Shown here: positions 23,127 through 35,640 of the stretch, in pieces | Position numbering within the stretch: position 1 is the first letter of the stretch | How the letters are laid out: each line of letters opens with the position of its first letter | Origin: Lepas anatifera | Taxonomy: Eukaryota > Arthropoda > Thecostraca > Lepadidae | Reading direction: 5' to 3' | NCBI GenBank assembly: GCA_034440635.1 | Contig: JAOTON010001592.1 | Span: forward strand, 170,001 to 234,000 | DNA: 64,000 nt | Notes under the pieces: model-generated | Seen by the model: the letters and a program-made list of their open reading frames with translations, nothing else | The model's database searches: none | What the model was told of the DNA's origin: nothing | Made by a program: the position numbers and the translations under genes

Positions 23127-24986
23127 GTACCCAAAAATATAAGGCATTTGTTGGATAGGCGTATCCATGAGCGTTGCGGTGCATTACAGAGCAAGGAAGT
23201 CCTGGAATAGGTGCATCCAGGGAATGGGATCTAGGCCAGGGGCGAATCCAGGAAACAGAAACAGACGGGATACTGTAAAACCAAGTATACGAGTCATGGG
23301 CAGATTCAGGGGAAACTGCTACGGTGCACCACAGAGCACGGGATTCCTGGCATGGGCAGGTCCAGAGTAAAGATTTTAGGCCATAGGCGAATCCAGGGAA
23401 TAGAAGCAGACGGGACACGGTAAAAAGGATCCGCCCATGGCCTAAATTCCCTCCCTGGATGCGCCTATGCCAGGAATCCCTTACCCTGTAGTGCACTGCA
23501 ACCCTCCTGTAGCTGCCTGTGACTCGTATTCTTTATTTTACAGAGTCCCGCCTTTTTCCCCTTCCCTGGATCCAGCCATGGCCTAAATCCCTATCTCTAG
23601 ATCCCCTATGCCAGGAATCCCCTGCCCTGTAGTGCACTTTAATCTCTAGATCCCCTAGGCCAGGAATCCCCTGCCCTGTAGTGCACTTAAGCATTATCTA
23701 CTCCTGAACCCGCCTGACACGTATACTTTGTTTTACAGGGTACCTCTTCTTCCACTTTCCTGGATCCGCTCATGGCCTAAATCCCTACCCTGGAAGCGCG
23801 TATGCCAGGAATTCCTTACTCTGTAGTGCACTGAAACCATCCTGAATCCACCTATGACCTGTATGCTTTGCTTTATAGGGTCTGCTCTTCTTCCCCCTTC
23901 CTGGATCCGCCCATGGCCTATATCCCCTTCTCTAGATCCGCTGATGCCAGGAATTCCCTGCTCTGCAGTTCACCGCAACCCTCCTGAATCCGCCTATGAC
24001 GAGTGTACTTAGTTTTACAGGGTCCCGTCTCCTTCCCTTGATCCGCCCTTGGCCTAAATCCCCTAACCTGGATGCGCCTATTCCAGGAATCCCTTGCTCT
24101 GTAGGGCACTGGCACTCTCCTGAATCCACCTATGACAGGAATGCTTTGTTTTACAGGGACCCACTTAAATCCGTCCCCTGGATCCGCCCATGGCCTAAAT
24201 CCTCTACCTTAGATGCGCCTATGCCAGGATTCCCTTGCCCTGTAGAGCACTGCAACTCTCCTGAATCTGCCTATGACTGGAATGCTTTGTTTTACAGGGA
24301 CCCACCTAAATCTCTCTCCTGGATCCACCCATGACCTAAATCCCCTAGCCTGGATGTGCCTATGCCAGGAATCCCTGCTCTGTAGAGCACTGCAACTTTC
24401 CTGAATCCGCCTGTGACTGGAATGCTTTATTTTATAGGGATCCACCTAATTCCCTCCCCTGGATCCGCCCATGGCCTAAATCCCCTAGCCTGGGTGTGCC
24501 TATGCCAGAAATCCCTTGCTCTGTAGAGCACTGCAACTTTCCTGAATCCGGCTGTGACTGGAATGCTTTATTTTATAGGGATCCACGTAATTCCCTCCCC
24601 TGGATCCGCCCATGGCCTAAATCCCCTAGCCTGGGTGTGCCTATGCCAGAAATCCCTTGCTCTGTAGGGCACTGGCACTCTCCTGAATCCACCTATGACA
24701 AGAATGTTTTGTTTTACAGGGACCCACTTAAATTCGTCCCCTGGATCCGCCCATGGCCTAAATCCTCTACCTTAGATGCGCCTATGCCAGGAATTCCTTG
24801 CTCTGTAGAGCACTGCAACTCTCCTGAATCCGCCTGTGACTGGAATGCTTTATTTTATAGGGATCCACCTAATTCCCTCCCCTGAATCCGCCCATGGCCT
24901 AAATCCCCTAGCCTGGGTGTGCCTATGCCAGAAATCCCTTGCTCTGTAGAGCACGGTAACTCTTCTGAATCCGCCTGTGACCGGAA
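23127..24986. repeat. Foldback array across the centre of symmetry
   Basis: Units of the same family as the left arm run forward to about 23425, then reversed (GGATCCGCCCATGGCCTAAAT) to 24986. The right-arm units contain TTTTACAGGGACCCAC and CTGTAGAGCACTGCAAC segments at about 120-bp spacing. The orientation switch marks the foldback centre, mirrored at about 63402 in copy 2. Confidence 0.8.
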
Positions 24987-27900
24987 CAGTGGCGTAGCCA
25001 GGATTCGGCCAAGGAGGGGTCCGACTACCGTCGGGGGCCCCCAGGCCGGGGGGCCCCTTAGTAGTCGGGCCCATCTCCTATATGTGTCGTATAAAATTTT
25101 GGCATTATAACATTTACACGACGGAAATTCGTCTATCCTTTTTAAGTGCTTGTTATTATTTTTTCATAGTTTGATTTTTCTCGATCCGACCAAGTGTTGG
25201 TAAATTTAGGTCACCAAATATTAAGGCTGGCCCATACCTATATGACAGCGTGGCTATAACAGTTTTGTGGCACTTTTCTGGAAATCAAATTTTACTGCGT
25301 GCATGATGTTCAACGTGACTTTACCTCAATTCACTCTGGTAATCAGGTATGAAGTTATTGAAGGTCAGTCGTTTTGAGTACGAAGAAATGGTCTTCTACG
25401 GAAAATGATTACCAATTCTTTCCGAGTGTCGAATTCATGAACTCTTTCATCAGAAAGTTTCCAAAGAAATGGAAAAAATTAATACAAATACAAGGGATAT
25501 GGTGGATGGTGGTGTGTCCTGGACGTTATATAACGTCTATTCCGCGGAAAGATCCTGATGAATTCACCACAGTTACTTTCTTACCCTTGCTATGTTGTAA
25601 ATGAGCAAAAAAAAATGACCAAAACAATAGGCGCCTGAGATAACTATCGCCTTGGATTACTCTGTCATTGTTATTTTAAACCTTTCATACCTATTTTCCT
25701 TTTTGGGATTATGCTCATCAATGTGTGTCATTTTCCTTGTTTGTTTGGTTTCCTACGAAAATATTTGAAAATTGTTTATTTCAGAATATTTAGGAGGGTA
25801 GTTATTGGAACTAAGCTAACAGATTGAAAACCAGCTGAAGTTCCAAATTCCCTGTTCGATTTGCTATTATGGATGTTAAAATTAGATTAATTTTTGCCTT
25901 TCCTTCAGTAATGGTGCCTGATCGACATGTTTCAATTTGTCTTTTTTGGTACGCAATAGGAAAATATAAATTTTTCCGAGGCATATGATTTTTGAAAATC
26001 TTCTTTGAGCCTAGGATCTCAAGCGATATCTCTGGATTGTATTCTAAAATCTAAAAGAAATGGAAAGGAAAAAGGAAACTCAATAAAAAGGATATGTGAG
26101 TGTGCCCCAGATGCTATATAAAACCTATTCCATGGACGGTCCTACTGATGAAACCGCTCACTTACTCCTCCCTAGCCATTAGTTGGAGATCCCGGGGGCT
26201 TAGGGAGGTGAGTACTTCCTTGGACTTTTGGTCTCTGATAGGCTTTGTACAAGGCTTGCATTGCTATGCCAGTGTTAAGCCATCCAGGACCATCACCCAA
26301 AACCCCCCTTCCTGACCCCTAGCTCGAGCAGAGATCTCAAGGGGCCTAGCACTTGACACGGCGCCGAAACCAGTATCTGGGACCCCCGAAAACAACACTT
26401 TTCCTGCAAATCAGTACTAACGTCCCCCAAAACCAGCATTTGGGGGTACCATGAGACTACCTACTAGGACTCCCTGGAACTTACTCTCGTGGGGCCCTGA
26501 GGATAACTTTGAGGGGAGGGGGAGGAAGGAGAGGAGTGCTCGCTGAGACTAGCTTTTGGGGACACCTGAGGGCAGCTTCAGCGGACCCCTGAGACTAACT
26601 CCTGGAGACCTCGTGAGACTAATATTCGAATCTCTGAGATTAGCTCTCCGGCCCTCCTTAGACTAGAACTGAAAGGTCCTCTGAAAATAACTCGGGCTCC
26701 CGAGATCAGTTCTTAGGGGACCTGAGACTAGCTCTGGGGCCGCCTAAGACCAACACTTGGCGCTACTCACAAGGTTAATTTCCGGCCCCTCTCCCGATTA
26801 GATCTCAGGGAGTCTCTGATACTGATTCACGGCGCCTCTTGACCAAAATTGTGGACTCCTGAGAATCTCTCGGAGCTCCCTAGATTAGTTATCGGCAGCA
26901 CCTCTGGGCTTATTTATCGGCCCCCCAGATTTGCTCTGGGGGAGGGGGCTGAGACTGACTCTCGGAGCCATCCAGATAATCTCTTGGGGTTCCCCTGAGG
27001 CTGTCTCTGGGGTGGGGCGGGGGGCTGGGAATGACTTCCGTTAGCCCTCTGAGACTAACCCTAGGGCGCCCCCTGAGACTAACACTCGAGGATGGAGGCG
27101 TGGAAGCACCACTGAGACTGAGTACTTGGCACGGCACTTCTGAGACTGCCTCTCTAAAGCCCAGATTAGCCTTCAGAGGCCTAAGGCTAACTGAGACCAA
27201 AATTCTGGAGCACCTCTGGGAATTGCTCTCAAAGCCCCAAAATTAGCTCTTGGACGAACCGGAGATTAGCTCCCAGGAGCACTCTGAGACTAACTTTTAG
27301 GTGCTCCCTGAGATTGACTCTCGGGGCCTCTTATTCAACAACTAGGGGAGGGCACAGCCTCAGGCTAAATCTCGAGGGTTCCCAAGATTACCCCTCGGGG
27401 GCCTCCTGAGATCAGCACTCTGCGGATCAAATGAGACTAACTCTCGGACCCCCAGTTTAACTCTCGGGGCCACCTGAAAGTAAATATTGACTCCTGAGAG
27501 AGACGCCCGTAAGACTATGGGGCCGAATATCGGGGGTCCTCTAAGACTAACTCTCGAGGTCCCCTTGACCGACTCTTGGGGTTCTCTGAGACTGACTCTC
27601 ATAGAGCCCCCTGAAATAGACTGTTGCGGGGCCCTGAGAACCACTCTCTGGGGGACCCTGGGACGAGCTCGGCCCCCCTGAGACCGACTCTGGGGGCCCC
27701 TGAGACCGACTTTCGGGATCCCCTGAGACTAACTCTCAGGGACCCCCTGAAATCTACTTTTTGGGGGTCTTGAGACTGACCCTCAGGCGGGGCCCTGAGG
27801 CCGGCTCGGGACGCCCTGAGAACGAATCTTCAGGGGCTTCTGAGACTGATTCTGGGGGCCCCGTGATAAGAGAATGCTTTGCAGTGGTTCAGATTGGCCC

Positions 27901-29581
27901 AAAAGGGGTCCTCGGACTCCTAGAACCCCTTGGCTACGCCACTGCATCCACACATTCGGGGGCCCGCCGAGATCAGCACTTGGAGGCTCCGGAAAGCATT
28001 GCTTCCCCTCCCCCCGATACCATTACTCCGGAGCCCCTGGATACTGATGCGCAGGGCTCCTAAAGCTCGGGGTTCCACTTATATCAGGTTCGGGGGCACC
28101 CTTACGCCCATGCTTCTGCTTTTCTCCGGAGTAACTGGACACCGTTGTTCGGGGGCCCCCAGATCAACATTGGGAGGCCCCCCGAGCCTAATGCTCGGTA
28201 CTCTGGAGCCCCTCGATACCAATGCTCGGGGACCCTGAGCCCAAGCCTGGGCCCTTGAGACCAAACTCTGGGTCCCATGGGGACAATTCTCGTGCCTCGC
28301 CCATAAGTCCCCTCGATATTGATAGTCGGGGGCACCCCGAGATCAATATTGTCCCCCCCCCACTTCCCGAGGTCAATGTTCGCTGCTCCGGAGCCATCGA
28401 TACCAATGCTCGGGGGATCCCTGAGACCAGCTCTGGAGCCCCCTAAGACCAAGATCGAAAGGCCCGTGAGAACAAGCTCGGGGCCCCCTGAGACCAAGCT
28501 CGAAAGGCCCGTGAGACCAAGCTCGGACCCCCTGATGCCAAGCTTGGGGCCCCCTGAGACCAAGCTCGGGGCCCCCTGAGACCAAGCTCGGGCCCCTGAG
28601 ACCAAGCTTGGGGGACCTGAGACCAAGCTCGAGGAGCCCCCTGAGACCAAGCTCGGGGGGCCTGAGACCAACCTCGGGGGTCCCCTGGTACCAAACTCGG
28701 AGGGCCCCGTGACACCAAGCTTGGGGCCCCCTGAGACTAAGATCAAAAGGCCCGTGAGACTAAAGCTCGGGGGCCCTGAAACCAAGCTCAGGGACCCTTG
28801 AGACCGAGCTCAGGGGCCGCCGAGGTCAATGTTCGGTACTCTGGAGCCCTCAATACCGATGATCGGGGGGCCCCCTGGGACCAAGCTCGGAAGGTCCGTG
28901 AGACCAAGCTCGGGAGTCCCTGAGACCAAACTCGGAGGGCCCCCTGAGACCAAGATAGAAAGGCCCCTGAGACTAAGCTCGGGGGTCCCTGAGACCAAGC
29001 TCGGGACCCCTGAGACAAAGCTCGGGGCCCCCTGATACCAAGATCAGGGGGCCCGTACGACCAAGCTCGGGGGGCCCCTGAGACCAAGTTTGAAGGTACC
29101 TTGATACCAAGCTCGGGGGGCACCTGGGACTAAGCTCGTGCCCCCCGAGATCAATGTTCGGCACTCTGGAGTCCTCAATACCGATGATCGGGGGCCCCTG
29201 AGACCAAGCTCGGAAAGCCCGTGAGACCAAGCTCGGGGGCCCCTGATACCAAGCTCGGGGGGCCCCTGAGATTAAGTTCGGAGGTCCCTTGAGACCAAGC
29301 TTGGGCGCTCCGAGACTAAGCTCGGGGGCCCCTGAGACCGAGCTCGGGGGTCCTGAGACCAAGATCAGGGGGGCCCGTACGACCAAGCTTGAGGGGCCCC
29401 TGAGACCAAGCTCGGAGGTCCCTTGAGACCAACCTCGGGAGGGGGAGCCTGAGATCGAGCTCGGAGGGCCCCCTGAGACCAAGCTCAGGGGGCCCTGAGA
29501 CCAGTGCTCGTGTTTTCCAGTGCATAAGGTCAGCCCAAGGGGGGTCCGCGGACCCCAAGGACCCCCGTGGCTACGCCACTG
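24987..29581. mobile_element. 4.6 kb hAT element with long minisatellite
   Basis: The ends are CAGTGGCGTAGCCA and its inverse. The flanks are an exact 8-bp TSD, GACCGGAA (24979-24986 and 29582-29589). The left 1.1 kb (about 25090-26120) is AT-rich with no recognisable transposase. From about 26340 to 29500 it is minisatellite. Another element-like end (GGCTACGCCACTG) at about 27935-27947 suggests an internal duplication or nested relic. Confidence 0.87.
26340..29500. repeat. CCCCTGAGACCAAGCTCGG minisatellite, about 3.1 kb
   Basis: Over 100 units of 21-28 bp grade from divergent forms (CCTGAGACTAACTCTCGGGG) on the left to homogeneous forms (CCCCTGAGACCAAGCTCGGG) at 28440-29500. Higher-order blocks contain GAGGTCAATGTTCG plus CTCTGGAGCC (near 28370, 28820 and 29150). 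Open frames here are by-products. Confidence 0.9.
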
Positions 29582-29589
29582 GACCGGAA

Positions 29590-30217
29590 TGCATTGTTTT
29601 ACAGGGACCCACCTCATTAATTAGGTAGGTCCCTAATTAACCGGGGGAGGCGAGTTTAGGCCATAAGCGGATCCAGAGGAGGGAATTCCCTCCCTGGATC
29701 CGCTTATGGCCTAAATCCCCTTCTCTAGATACGCCTACGCCAGGAATGCCCTGCTCCGTAGTGCGCCCTAACATTTTTCTTTCTGTATCCGCCTATGACA
29801 CATGCTTAATTTTGTTGGGTCCCGTCTTCTACCCTTCCCTGGATCTGCCCATGGCCTGAGTCCACTTCCCTGGATACGCCCATGCAGGGGCACCGCCACG
29901 GAATTTTCGCAGGGGGGACAGACCCGGGCTGCGAGTGACCGGGGAGGCGAATTTTGAGCATATTCGGTACCTGACAACATTAATAACCATCAACCCAGAA
30001 ACTCTGGGAGATGTTCCCCCCTGGCAGGACAACAGGGGGACGCGTCCCCCCGTCCCCCTCCCCCCTTCAACGCCCATACCAAGAATCCCTCGCCCAAGCT
30101 TCTCATGGGGAGATCCCGGGAATCTGGGGAAATTCAGAAATCTTGGGATTTTTTTGGCTCCACGCAAAACCCAATGTCTCTATCTGGCAAAGGTGAGACG
30201 TCTCCCCTACCAGTACC
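29590..30217. repeat. Right end of the foldback element
   Basis: Reverse-orientation units (CCTGGATCCGCTTATGGCC) lead to the right inverted terminus. A probable small insertion at 29885-30069 begins CAGGGGCACCG and has flanks CGCCCATG and CGCCCATA. Its right terminus is poorly conserved, so that call is tentative. Confidence 0.65.
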
Positions 30218-30224
30218 GTGAATC

Positions 30225-31149
30225 TAAGAGGCAGAACTCTGCTGTTTTTCTTATGGTCTGACAATATTTCTAAAAAATGGTCCAAGCTTTCCCATTCTTG
30301 GCAACATGCTTGCCTTTTAGCTCTATACATTTACTTGCAAAGATATAGACCATCATTAGGTGGTGTATGATAGTGGCATCACCCAAACAGTAACAAGTTA
30401 TACTGGTACAACCTATAACTAACATGGTTAACAACCAGAGTGATACCATGAATCTTTTATTCTCTTCATTTTTTTACCATTAATCATTTGTAACTGAGCA
30501 TGTGAATTCAATTAATGTGTATGGATTAAGAAATGAGGAGTTCAGAAACATTCATTCAGCATTTATAGAAAGCGGCAATGTTCCCCTTATTGAGAGCATA
30601 GCTATTTTGAGAAGAGAGAAACGTGACCAGTTCTCTCCACTGAAATAAAATTGAATGTAAATAAGAACAGCATGCATGCAGTGAAGCAAAGATGGACATT
30701 ATTTCAGGAAACAAAAGATATTGAGCATAAAGTTCAGAAGCAGAGCAGCTTTCACACAGTTCCTTGGAAAGCGGCACGGCACCAGCAAGTATTGACCAGA
30801 CAGAAAGCTTCACATATTTTTAGTCTGGGAGATTTCTAAAAAATTCTGAGAATTTCCATCGAGATTAAAAATTGCATTTGGAGAAGGAATATTCCCAGCT
30901 AGAGGTGAAAGTTCCAATTATTTGATATACATTTACATAAGTTATTTCAGGGAACTCTGACCAGTTTTCCCCTCCTGAAATATTCATGTACAAAGGATTG
31001 ATAACTTACCACTTAGTACCTCTGCAATGATAAGAAGTACAATAAATGACCCCGGTCACGCTCACCAGAGGCGCTAGTGTGCCCTCCAAGATGGCCGCGA
31101 AAGAGGGACTCCGAAAGGTAAACAACGTTAGTGGGGCCCCGGGAATAGC
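30225..31149. other. AT-rich interval, no gene
   Basis: Apparent single-copy DNA without convincing open frames or repeat ends. Confidence 0.45.
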
Positions 31150-31330
31150 ATGGTAAGCGGTGAATTATACGGGTTTTATGTATGGTATGTGGCAGCGGCT
31201 TATAACCAGCCACTGCGGAAGGCAGAGAAGAATCCAAATTCGAAGAGTTTTTTGGTCCCAAGGAGCAAAGCTTGTAGTCAGCATCAGGTTGAAGTTTGCT
31301 GCCCCCCCCCACTTCTTTGCCGGTGGCGAC
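31150..31330. repeat. Dispersed repeat with GTCAGCATCAGGTTGAAGTT
   Basis: Shares AATTCGAA, GTTTTTTGGTCC and GTCAGCATCAGGTTGAAGTT with the reverse complement of about 33375-33500. It is a dispersed repeat of unknown type; the open frames are not conserved between the copies. Confidence 0.65.
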
Positions 31331-31455
31331 GCTTGTGTTTGGAAACGCATTTTCCATTGTACATTCAAACTGGAATTTCACATAGCTTGAAACAAATAAA
31401 GGCGTATATCTACCGCATTATTTCAAGATGTCAGTTTTCCGGGCTAAAAGGAATG

Positions 31456-31734
31456 CAGCCACAGGCGGATAAAGGGGGACGGCAAAGTGGGCACATGCCC
31501 CATAGGCAGATCCAGGGGGCAAAGGGAGTATGTGCCCCCACCATCGACCCTCGGCGCCCCCTGAAATGGCCACGCCCCCTGAAATTTCGCTTCCCACCAC
31601 CACCCCCTCCCAGGATACGAAAGTCGACTCCCACCGATAGGGTTTTGCTCCCATCCGATAGGGTTTCCCGGTCAAGAATGGTGCGCCGCCCCCGGGAAGG
31701 TGCCCCCTGCTCGGCAATCCTGGATCCGCCTATG
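31456..31734 (-). repeat. GC-rich repeat ending in GGATCCGCCTATG
   Basis: Its reverse complement from 31734 (CATAGGCGGATCCAGGATTG) aligns with 42072-42260 through shared AATTTCAGGGGGCG and CATTTCAGGGGGCGCC blocks. A second start-like motif (ATAGGCAGATCCAGGGGGC) lies at about 31502. No TSD was confirmed. Confidence 0.55.
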
Positions 31735-31825
31735 CTGACGGCCCAAGGATTAAGGCTTACTCCTGCTAAAAGCAGGCTCAAGGGAGTGGAAGGAGGGATG
31801 AGCGGAACTGGAGATTGCCTCACAG

Positions 31826-32159
31826 CCAGTCTGCAAAGTATGGCAGCAGGCCAGACGAGTCGCACCAGCCATCTAAAATTCTCGCACCACCAGCCTCCAA
31901 AAATTCGCACCAATCTGCCACATGCCAGGGAAAAAATGCACCCTACAATGCAATGCTACCTCAATCATTAGTCAGTTAAGGACTTTTTATAAGGCACCTC
32001 CTGTGTCTTAATGGCCATTCAGCCATTATTTGTTTAGTTTAAGTGTCACTAACCTCGCAAATTCGCACCAGGTTGATAAAGTTCACACCACTCGGTCCTG
32101 TCTCCAAGGGAACTCGCACGGACGAGATCTCGTCGAAAATGCCATACTTTGCACACTGG
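31826..32159. mobile_element. hAT-type MITE A, complete 334-bp copy
   Basis: The ends are CCAGTCTGCAAAGTATGGCA and the inverse of CCAGTGTGCAAAGTATGGCA. The flanks are an exact 8-bp TSD, CCTCACAG (31818-31825 and 32160-32167). Subterminal zones carry several copies of TCGCACCA, probably transposase-binding repeats. Non-coding. A second copy, split by other elements, is at 54545-60886. Confidence 0.92.
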
Positions 32160-32167
32160 CCTCACAG

Positions 32168-33043
32168 CTGCTTACCAGGTGGATGTGAATGGAAGTCAGA
32201 TGGCTGAAAATGTCTGCAACAGACAGCAACATTTGAGCCCATCTTCTTCCCAATTCTCAGTTTCGACTTCCACTGCTTGGACAGCACCTTATCCTGAGGA
32301 AACTTGTGAAAGCTGAGACTTGGACACTTTCTTCGGAAGGATACACACTAAGGAACGCAGCAGTTCTGATATGGTTATCCGTCTCACCTCCATTTTCTTT
32401 GAACTTTCTAAGATTAAAACAAACAGGAAAATAACGCCAGTCTTCAATATTCACGTCCACCCAACATTTACTACACTTTTTCACAGCAACGAGTTCACCA
32501 CGACTGAAAATAAACGTTCAAAATCTATATCGCGTTCAACAATGCGCCGGATATGAACCAGCCGCGCCAGACGTCAGTCCCTCTACTGGCGTTTTCAAAA
32601 AATCCGCCAGGTGCCAACACTTTCGATGACCGAGGCCAATATAGTGGAATAGGTCATCCGCTGCCCTTTTACCCGCTCGACTGGAACTCGTCGGCCTCCT
32701 TGTGCTGGGGAGTCGAACCCAGTTTTTAAAAGAGCAAGGATGAGCCTTGATTTCTTCTTGGAAATGTTGCTTATTCAGGCCAAACAATTCTTTAGACAAG
32801 TTTGCTACATACAGCAATGCTAATTACATGAAAAATAGCTATTTTTGCTAATGAGGCTTCGTCATCCATAAAACCACGGTACCGTACGTACAAGCAAGCT
32901 ACCCAGACTCTTGCCCAGACGCAGGCAGTTGAATGAAGAACGGGTACTTCAAAGTTTTGTACCCCAAAAGATCAGAATCAAAGCCTAGTACGAGTTTTAG
33001 TATAACATACTAGGAATATGCTAGAAATAATTATAGTCTAGTA
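32168..33043. other. Interval without recognised genes
   Basis: Open frames are short and lack motifs. No repeat boundary is seen until the element at 33044. Confidence 0.45.
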
Positions 33044-33812
33044 CAGGGGTGTAATTTTCCAAAAATCTTTGGGGGTGCTCAGTCGGTGGGGGCGGCACCC
33101 CATAGCGGCGGCAGCGTTATGGGGGGCGGCATCCCTTCATTGCACCAAATTTGCCATTCATCGTTTTTTTGCGCCTTTAATAGCACAGGGGACATTCTAT
33201 TTTAATATTGGACAGGTATTCTTCAGCTACTCCTAAACATGCTTGCTTTTTAGGCGACATCCCAAGGCTACATATACGCCTTCCAATAAACAAATCTGAG
33301 TCGTAAATATATCCACGATTGAAGGATATCAGTTTTGCGGGGTCACATTTTCACATTCTACCCTCGGAATGGCAGAGTGCATAAGTGGGGGGTCAGCAAA
33401 CTTCAACCTGATGCTGACAAAAACTTTCAACGTCAGGACCAAAAACTGTTCGAATTTGGGCTTCTCGTTGCCTTCCGCAGCGGCTGGGTATAAGAATGTC
33501 CGGTTGTCTCTCATTTTGACTGAGATCAGGAAATTTTTGACCAAAAAAGTGAGGGCCAGGCTCCCTTGCCCCCCTCCCCCTTTCCGCCGTGTATGGCAGA
33601 GTGGGTAGAAATTGAATAAAAATAAGGGACTTAACACTATAAGAAAAGAGAGCAAAAACAGCGATATCTCTCCAAACAACGCATGTATTGTTCTGTAAAT
33701 ATGAATAAATATGAAAACTCCACTGTACCCGTACATGTCCTTTATTTTTGCCCTAAAAAATGAGGACGACTTTTTGCCATGACAAAAGTCGTCAATCAAA
33801 TTCAAACCTTTT

Positions 33813-35640
33813 TCATATACTCTCCGGCAAAACAGAGATTGTCCCCCTCACATTTATTGCTGGATTATTCCAAAGAAACTGTTTTCGCACGTGTTTTCCG
33901 TTTTGTGGCTCTTTAATAGGCAAAAATTCCTTTAGCCATTTCAGAATTTGCTTGTAATATAATGTCACATTTTGATTTTTTGATTTATTAGGGTCACTCC
34001 CAACAGGCACAATTGCCGAATTACAGGGAGTATTGGCGTGGTAAATTAGTAAAGTAAATTTAATCCATTTACTTCCGTAGTTCATGTGCAATATGTGCCC
34101 ACACTGAATTTTCAACCTAACCTGTAAAATTTTAGAACAAGGTGCGTCATTGTTGGATATTATTTTCTCCAGCCACGACACGTGCAGCGCTTTGTAAATA
34201 TTTTCTACATTGGGCACATTCAAACCCTCATTTTCGATAGTTTGGTAGAAAGTAGTCCGCAACTTTTGGTGGGCGTCCTCTCCATAGGAGCTTCATGATC
34301 TTATTTTTGGATTACAACTAAATGCTTATTATCAATTTGCACAGCCGAAATAATATATATAAAGTGGGAGACCAGCAAAGATTTTGCGATTGTTATTCTA
34401 CCCTTCAAAGACTCTGTGACAATTGGTTCAAAGTATTTTGCATTCTGGTATCAACGCGACGCATATTTTTCTCCTCACACTTATATATAGCACTAAACTC
34501 TACTCCAAGTACTTTGGCCTGTACAATCGGAACTTGTCCGCAAATCAACCGTTGGGAACTCTTCTCTTTGCCTAACCACATAAAATGGCTTTTTGACGGG
34601 TTAAGTTACAGACCAGAAACTACTCCGAAATCTTGAATGACTTTAAGTGACTCGTTGCCTGAATTTATACCTTTCTGAAAAAGGGTCGTGTCATAAATGT
34701 ACTGAGATATCTTAACCTCTTGCCCAGATATCACAATTCCTTTTAAAGGGAGTGTGGCACCTTGGGTCGAATCCTTGAATTTAGTGTAATTAGGCGTACT
34801 TTTAGCCGAAAATAATGAAATCACTCATGATTTCTCTGAAAAATGTACAATAACCTCAATATTTTGATTTTTAAAATACACCTCTTGAAAAATAAATAAA
34901 TATCTGCCTGTGGATGATGTCATGATCTGGCAACCACTACCATACTCGAAAAGCTTCAAGGCTTCGATTGGCTGATGCTTATTGTGACGTCAGCATATGT
35001 CGTCACCAACAGCCATGACAACTGTGGCCTGATGCCAGGGGTACATGAGAATTACATTGCAGGTAGGCTTTAGCTTTTTTCTACGGAAATCTCGAGTTCC
35101 AAGACAAATGATATATTGAGTACCGGGTTTTCCGACTTGCTTTACAACTTAAGTATATCAGTTAAAATCACGTTATGAAGGTGCCACCTTACCTTTAATA
35201 GATGGTGTGTTGCGGATTTTAATGCCGAGTATCTCAACCAATAGACCAAAAAGCAATGCTGAGGCCGGACACCCCTGTTGGAGAACCCTTGAAGGTATGA
35301 ACGTTTCGGATGTATACCCGTTATTAATGACTGTTAATGCTATACCTGTATGCAATATCTTTACCCATTCAATAAAATTTGGTCCAAAATTGAATTTCGC
35401 TAAAACATCATAAATGAACTTATGCTCGACGGCATTAAAAGCGTTTTGAAAATCAAGAGTCATCAACATCCCGCTCAATTGATCGGTTTCACAGTACTCT
35501 ATAACATCTGTGATTGTTCGAATAAGCGTACCAATGCATCTTCCGCGTATAGAACCTGTTTGGTCTGGTGCCACTAACTTTATAACCGTCATTATCCTGC
35601 TCGCCAGTACCTTAGCTGTTATCTTGTACACAATTTAAAC
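33813..35640 (-). pseudogene. L1/Tx1-like LINE reverse transcriptase relic
   Basis: On the minus strand, about 35631-35195 encodes RT blocks (RIMTVIKLVAPDQTGSIRGR, LDFQNAFNAVEH, VLQQGCPASALLF). About 34740-34606 continues with KISQYIYDTTLF, where the family's YADD catalytic box has become YIYD. The C-terminal region follows at 34262-33813 (GLNVPNVENIYKALHVSWLE). Frameshifts and stops separate the blocks, and a TTAA MITE (34747-35194) splits the RT. It is non-functional because of the altered active site and breaks. Confidence 0.85.
34747..35194. mobile_element. TTAA-flanked MITE, copy 2
   Basis: Flanked by TTAA at 34743-34746 and 35195-35198, with ends AGGGAGTGTGGCACC and the inverse of AGGTAAGGTGGCACC. 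The interior aligns in reverse with copy 1 (11806-12398). The flanking LINE frame runs from TPSIKG on one side to GIVISGQEVKISQ on the other, so removal with one TTAA reconnects the RT within one base. Confidence 0.92.

Larger units (their letters stand above)
19167..30217. mobile_element. 11 kb foldback-like element (copy 1)
   Basis: The left end GGTATAACTAGGGCAGACG and the inverted right end GGTACTGGTAGGGGAGACG continue in similarity for about 120 bp (both contain TCTCACCTTTGCCAGATAG). The flanks are an exact 7-bp duplication, GTGAATC (19160-19166 and 30218-30224). The interior is two opposed arrays of CATAGGCGGATCCAG-rich units that switch orientation near 23425, so the element folds on itself. 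Inside lie two independent hAT elements (21272-23118 and 24987-29581) with their own TSDs. Removing them leaves about 4.6 kb. No transposase was found, so it is non-autonomous. A second copy starts at 61143. Confidence 0.8.

Noticed and set aside
28102..29617. Open frames with repeated GLRGPRAWSQG
   Set aside because: Translation of the GAGACCAAGCTCGG minisatellite; no start context or domain.
31150..31971. 273-codon plus-strand frame
   Set aside because: It runs through three different repeats with separate boundaries, so it cannot be one conserved gene.
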